The translations under genes and the position numbers were made by a program. A DNA stretch of 5,604 nucleotides, taken from NCBI GenBank assembly GCA_018333845.1, contig JAGXSK010000296.1:1-5604 (forward strand), in the 5' to 3' direction. The notes below the pieces were generated by a model, which searched no databases, was not told where the DNA came from, and saw only the letters and a list, made by a program, of their open reading frames with translations. The stretch comes from Clostridia bacterium. GTDB lineage: Bacteria > Bacillota > DSM-16504 > Desulfitibacterales > Desulfitibacteraceae. Below, in pieces: positions 4,618 to 5,604 of this stretch (position 1 is its first letter; every line of letters begins with the position of its first letter).

Positions 4618-5235
4618 TCAAGTGATGCTAAAGAAGTTTTTCAATATAACTTTACCATCTCCATAATCTCCATTAAACATTTCCGGGTGAAACTGGACTC
4701 CATAAATATTTCTGCTAATGTGCTTTACGCACTGGATTCTAGTTATATCACTTGCTGCCAGGTTGATAAACCCTGGCGGAATATCTTTAAGCTCGCAATA
4801 ATGGTTTTGGTAAACAATAATAGGCGAAGAAAGACCTGCAAATATTTTATCATACGCCAGCAGGTTAACTTTTAAGTAACCATATTCTTTATATTTTTCT
4901 TTTTCCGCTGTAGATAGATAATCCATTCTGACACCATATGCAAGGCCCATGAGCTGAAAGCCTGCACATATTCCCAACAAGGGTACCCTGCAGCTTCTAA
5001 TCAAGTTATATTCACCCTTAAATAGAGGCATTTCATCAGTTTCCCAGTTTGAATTATGCCTTCCTGAAAGAATTATAAAATCTACGGTATGGTCATCATC
5101 TTCTTTATCATAAATCTCTGTGTAGTGCTTTACAACAAAATCAGCATCTACAACCTTGAGTACATTGTTTTTTGTGTTTTCAATAGAACCAAGGTCATTT
5201 ATATCTCTTTCATTATTAACTAAGAGAATTTTCAC
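4618..5235 (-). CDS. Class I glutamine amidotransferase-like protein
   Basis: A 205-residue single-domain protein of the GATase1 family (PF00117), cytoplasmic, expected to hydrolyse a glutamine or gamma-glutamyl amide bond. The catalytic triad is complete: nucleophile Cys90 in LLGICAGFQLMG, and His183 and Glu185 in GVQFHPEMF. The oxyanion strand reads FIILSGRHNS, a departure from the usual GGP motif. The start is a GTG at 5235, supported by AAGGGGGGG five bases upstream; an ATG four bases further upstream is out of frame. No synthetase partner domain is fused or seen next to it, so it may act alone as a gamma-glutamyl hydrolase or serve a partner elsewhere. The pattern resembles the amidotransferase part of GMP synthase (COG0518), but that does not define its substrate. 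It lies 93 bases after the MmgE/PrpD gene and has its own terminator. Confidence 0.85.
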   Translation of the reverse strand: MKILLVNNERDINDLGSIENTKNNVLKVVDADFVVKHYTEIYDKEDDDHTVDFIILSGRHNSNWETDEMPLFKGEYNLIRSCRVPLLGICAGFQLMGLAYGVRMDYLSTAEKEKYKEYGYLKVNLLAYDKIFAGLSSPIIVYQNHYCELKDIPPGFINLAASDITRIQCVKHISRNIYGVQFHPEMFNGDYGDGKVILKNFFSIT

Positions 5236-5240
5236 CCATT

Positions 5241-5249
5241 CCCCCCCTT
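5241..5249 (-). promoter_or_regulatory. Ribosome binding site that sets the GTG start of the amidotransferase
   Basis: The minus strand reads AAGGGGGGG, five bases before GTG at 5235. The nearby ATG at 5239 would be only one base away and out of frame, so GTG is the likely start. Confidence 0.65.
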
Positions 5250-5297
5250 GTACCTGCCCTAATGGATATTTGAGCTCTTATAATAAGGTGATTCCAT

Positions 5298-5317
5298 TGA
5301 CCTAGTTAAACTGGTCA
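5298..5317. repeat. Dyad in the spacer between the MmgE/PrpD and amidotransferase genes
   Basis: TGACCTAGTTAAACTGGTCA has outer arms TGACC/GGTCA and inner arms AGTT/AACT, nearly symmetric around one offset base. No U-tract follows on the minus strand, so it does not look like an intrinsic terminator. It may be an operator or an mRNA processing hairpin. Its core AGTTAAACTG resembles AGTCAAACTG at 610-619. Confidence 0.4.
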
Positions 5318-5328
5318 GGAGCTAACGC

Positions 5329-5604
5329 TTAACTTTCGCTGCAATGAGTTAATTCGGACCCTTGGCTGTGCGACAGCAATGACATGAGCTTGTTAATGCT
5401 TTTTAACTCATCTGCATTTTCCACCATCTGAACTATTTCTCTGGCCTTTTGCTCACTTACTGCATTTCGTGCTAACCAGAAGAATTTTTCTTTTAGTTCA
5501 TCCTCACTTAAGGGGTAATCCCAATCTCCCTTGGCACGTACTGGACCTGATAAAAATGATTGTCCAGATTTTGTGATAATCTGCACCTCAGATTCCGCTA
5601 TCTC
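5329..5604 (-). CDS. MmgE/PrpD-family protein, C-terminal part, cut by window edge
   Basis: The frame is open from the right edge (5604) to a TAA at 5329, giving the last 91 residues of a longer protein. The pattern VQIITKSGQSF, then GDWDYPLSEDELKEKFFWLA, then a helical tail EQKAREIVQMVENADELKSINKLMSLL fits the C-terminal domain of MmgE/PrpD proteins (2-methylcitrate dehydratase, cis-aconitate decarboxylase and iminodisuccinate epimerase relatives), which usually have about 450 residues. The GTG at 5586 lies inside this domain and is not the true start. The tail after MSLL (HSQGSELTHCSES) is not a conserved part. The catalytic residues lie in the missing part, so the reaction cannot be assigned. 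The amidotransferase gene follows after 93 bases, possibly co-transcribed, since no terminator is seen between them. Confidence 0.75.
   Translation of the reverse strand, partial: EIAESEVQIITKSGQSFLSGPVRAKGDWDYPLSEDELKEKFFWLARNAVSEQKAREIVQMVENADELKSINKLMSLLSHSQGSELTHCSES

Noticed and set aside
5329..5586. Independent 85-residue small protein starting at GTG 5586
   Set aside because: The frame stays open to the window edge and the sequence matches the C-terminal domain of the longer MmgE/PrpD family.
1..5604. tRNA, rRNA, CRISPR array, insertion sequence or phage attachment site
   Set aside because: No cloverleaf, regularly spaced repeats, transposase frame or terminal repeats were found; the genes look like ordinary chromosomal metabolism.

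Overview
The window looks like part of an AT-rich chromosome of an anaerobic, low-GC Bacillota, probably of the class Clostridia. The reasons are A/T-rich intergenic DNA, strong GGAGG/GGGGG-type ribosome binding sites, GTG and TTG starts, close operon packing and a family mix typical of such organisms. No rRNA or other marker gene is present, so this placement is inference. Every convincing gene lies on the minus strand, so transcription runs from right to left.

From right to left the layout is: (1) the 3' end of an MmgE/PrpD-family gene (5329-5604, cut by the window edge); (2) a class I glutamine amidotransferase-like gene (4618-5235), closed by a hairpin terminator (4525-4577); (3) a 382-base regulatory gap (4236-4617) with a sigma-54 promoter, dyads upstream of it and two hairpins in the leader; (4) a compact operon of an AlkP-superfamily phosphohydrolase (2250-4235), a thioredoxin reductase fused to a degenerate thioredoxin domain (986-2224) and a thioredoxin with an atypical CTVC active site (661-996); (5) a 315-base gap (346-660) with a second, very similar sigma-54 promoter; (6) the first 115 codons of a BCCT-family (betaine/carnitine/choline-type) transporter that runs off the left edge.

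The main result is regulatory. The phosphohydrolase-thioredoxin operon and the transporter are each preceded by a -24/-12 promoter matching 17 of 21 positions, including an identical TTGCTATAT. This predicts joint control by sigma-54 and a bacterial enhancer-binding protein. In both promoters the -12 element also lies in one arm of an inverted repeat whose other arm is just upstream of -24.

The second result is biochemical. The thioredoxin reductase keeps its FAD motif and redox CATC but lacks the HRRxxxR motif used for NADPH, and carries a C-terminal thioredoxin fold without CxxC. Its partner thioredoxin lacks WCGPC. Unusual thioredoxins and BCCT transporters occur in anaerobes that use glycine, sarcosine or betaine reductase, so a link to amine or betaine catabolism is a reasonable hypothesis, but no reductase (grd) gene is visible here. 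The role of the phosphohydrolase in this set is unknown.
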